Shown here piece after piece: positions 63,284 through 64,000 of a stretch of 64,000 bases of DNA. A program made the translations under genes and the position numbers. The stretch is taken from positions 2,790,001-2,854,000 of the forward strand of contig OZ017753.1 of the NCBI GenBank assembly GCA_963969365.1, in the 5' to 3' direction. The notes under the pieces are model-generated. The model had not been told where the DNA came from and did no database searches. It saw only the letters and a program-made list of their open reading frames with translations. The first letter of the stretch is position 1; each line of letters begins with the position of its first letter. Source of the DNA: Asterochloris sp. CNOR1 (taxonomy: Eukaryota > Chlorophyta > Trebouxiophyceae > Trebouxiales > Trebouxiaceae).

Positions 63284-64000
63284 CTGCATGAGCACTGGTC
63301 TGGGTGGCATCATGGAGATTTCGAAAGATATCTGCCGCCTCATGCGTAGCTTGCAGGCAGCTGTGAGAGCTGGCTGGTACAAGTGGCATTCTGCCTGAGC
63401 TGCTGGTGTCGACGCAGGAGTTTCAGGAGTGGTAAAGTTTTGTGTCTATATGAAGCTGGATGGTGGCTGCCCAGCCATATCGTTTGACCCTGCAGCCTGT
63501 GGGAGAAGGAGGAGGGCTGCTATGTTTCTGTCAAGCGCCATGTGGCAGAGGGCCTCACCCTCCAGCGTCAACATAATGCAGTGCACATGGCCTTAAGCTA
63601 CTGTGCGAATGGTGAGCTTACAGGTGCTGGGCCTATAGCACAGCAAAGTTGTGAGGCTCCATCTCAACAGGGTATCAAGACCAGGCTCAAAGGAACACAC
63701 TCAGGGATGGAGGCTGGCAGTGTGGCCCATCCTGGTGCTCTGCATAGGCTTTTCAGCGCACAAATTGCACCACACACAATGCTATGAGCAGAGTGCCAAC
63801 ATACAAAAAGCCTAGATGCGCACCCTATGAGACAGTCCACGACCAAAGTGCCAGCACGCAGGGAGCACAGAGGCACACGCTAGTGTGGTTTCCATCCATG
63901 GCCCCTGGCCTGGAGCCAGCACACAGACAGCATACAAGCGCGCACCCTAAAGGGGAGTCTGACTCCGCCTCCACTGCCCGCAGGGAGGCCTCTGCCGCTG
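63284..64000. other. Window end; probably intron of the MSL-type gene
   Basis: No exon with motif and phase support was found on either strand. Because the MSL-type gene needs an upstream exon, part of this is expected to be intronic. Confidence 0.45.

Overview
The window reads as nuclear DNA of a green alga (Chlorophyta, probably a core chlorophyte such as a trebouxiophyte). The evidence is plant-type gene content (TIC21-like and OXA2-like membrane insertion proteins, a SPA/COP1-type WD40 protein, a plant-type mitochondrial ATP synthase d subunit, a plant MSL-type MscS channel, an ING PHD protein) combined with many short exons. Introns follow a strong ctgcag|G acceptor and GTGAG donor grammar, with a few GC-AG introns. 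No bacterial operon, CRISPR array or recognisable mobile element was seen. Almost every long open frame that does not match an exon is a shadow. Genes were therefore built exon by exon, requiring family similarity, splice consensus and codon phase to agree.

Layout. 48-655 (-): part of a TIC21-like gene cut by the left edge. 1259-6750 (+): OXA2-like membrane insertase with C-terminal TPRs. 6874-15973 (-): a large armadillo-like repeat protein I cannot name. 16715-16814 (-) and 17188-17269 (+): two tRNA-Leu(CAG) genes with identical bodies, one carrying an 18-nt insertion. 17532-24842 (+): adenylosuccinate lyase (purB). 25153-34168 (-): one 16-exon gene joining a canonical response-regulator receiver domain to a SPA-type kinase-like C-lobe, coiled coil and COP1/SPA WD40 propeller. 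34169-36133: little certain, perhaps an unidentified minus-strand gene. 36134-38134 (-): dienelactone-hydrolase-family enzyme. 38303-42546 (+): RsmD-like rRNA methyltransferase. 42889-46239 or further (-): SAICAR synthase (purC). 46972-50533 (+): ING-family PHD protein. 50942-54188 (+): mitochondrial ATP synthase subunit d. 54189-55889: no supported gene. 55890-63283 (-): MSL10-like mechanosensitive channel with an EF-hand, continuing past the right edge.

Functional links. purC and purB act in consecutive steps of de novo purine synthesis and lie about 18 kb apart. The TIC21-like, OXA2-like and ATP synthase d products are organelle membrane proteins. Otherwise neighbours appear independent.

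Two things stand out. First is the in-frame receiver-SPA-WD40 gene, which would link phosphorelay signalling to a COP1/SPA light-signalling module. Second is a window-wide pattern in which introns hold several decayed copies of their own flanking exon edges, spaced roughly 40-185 bp apart. Each copy carries the acceptor plus exon start, or the exon end plus donor. I have not met a description of this pattern on this scale.
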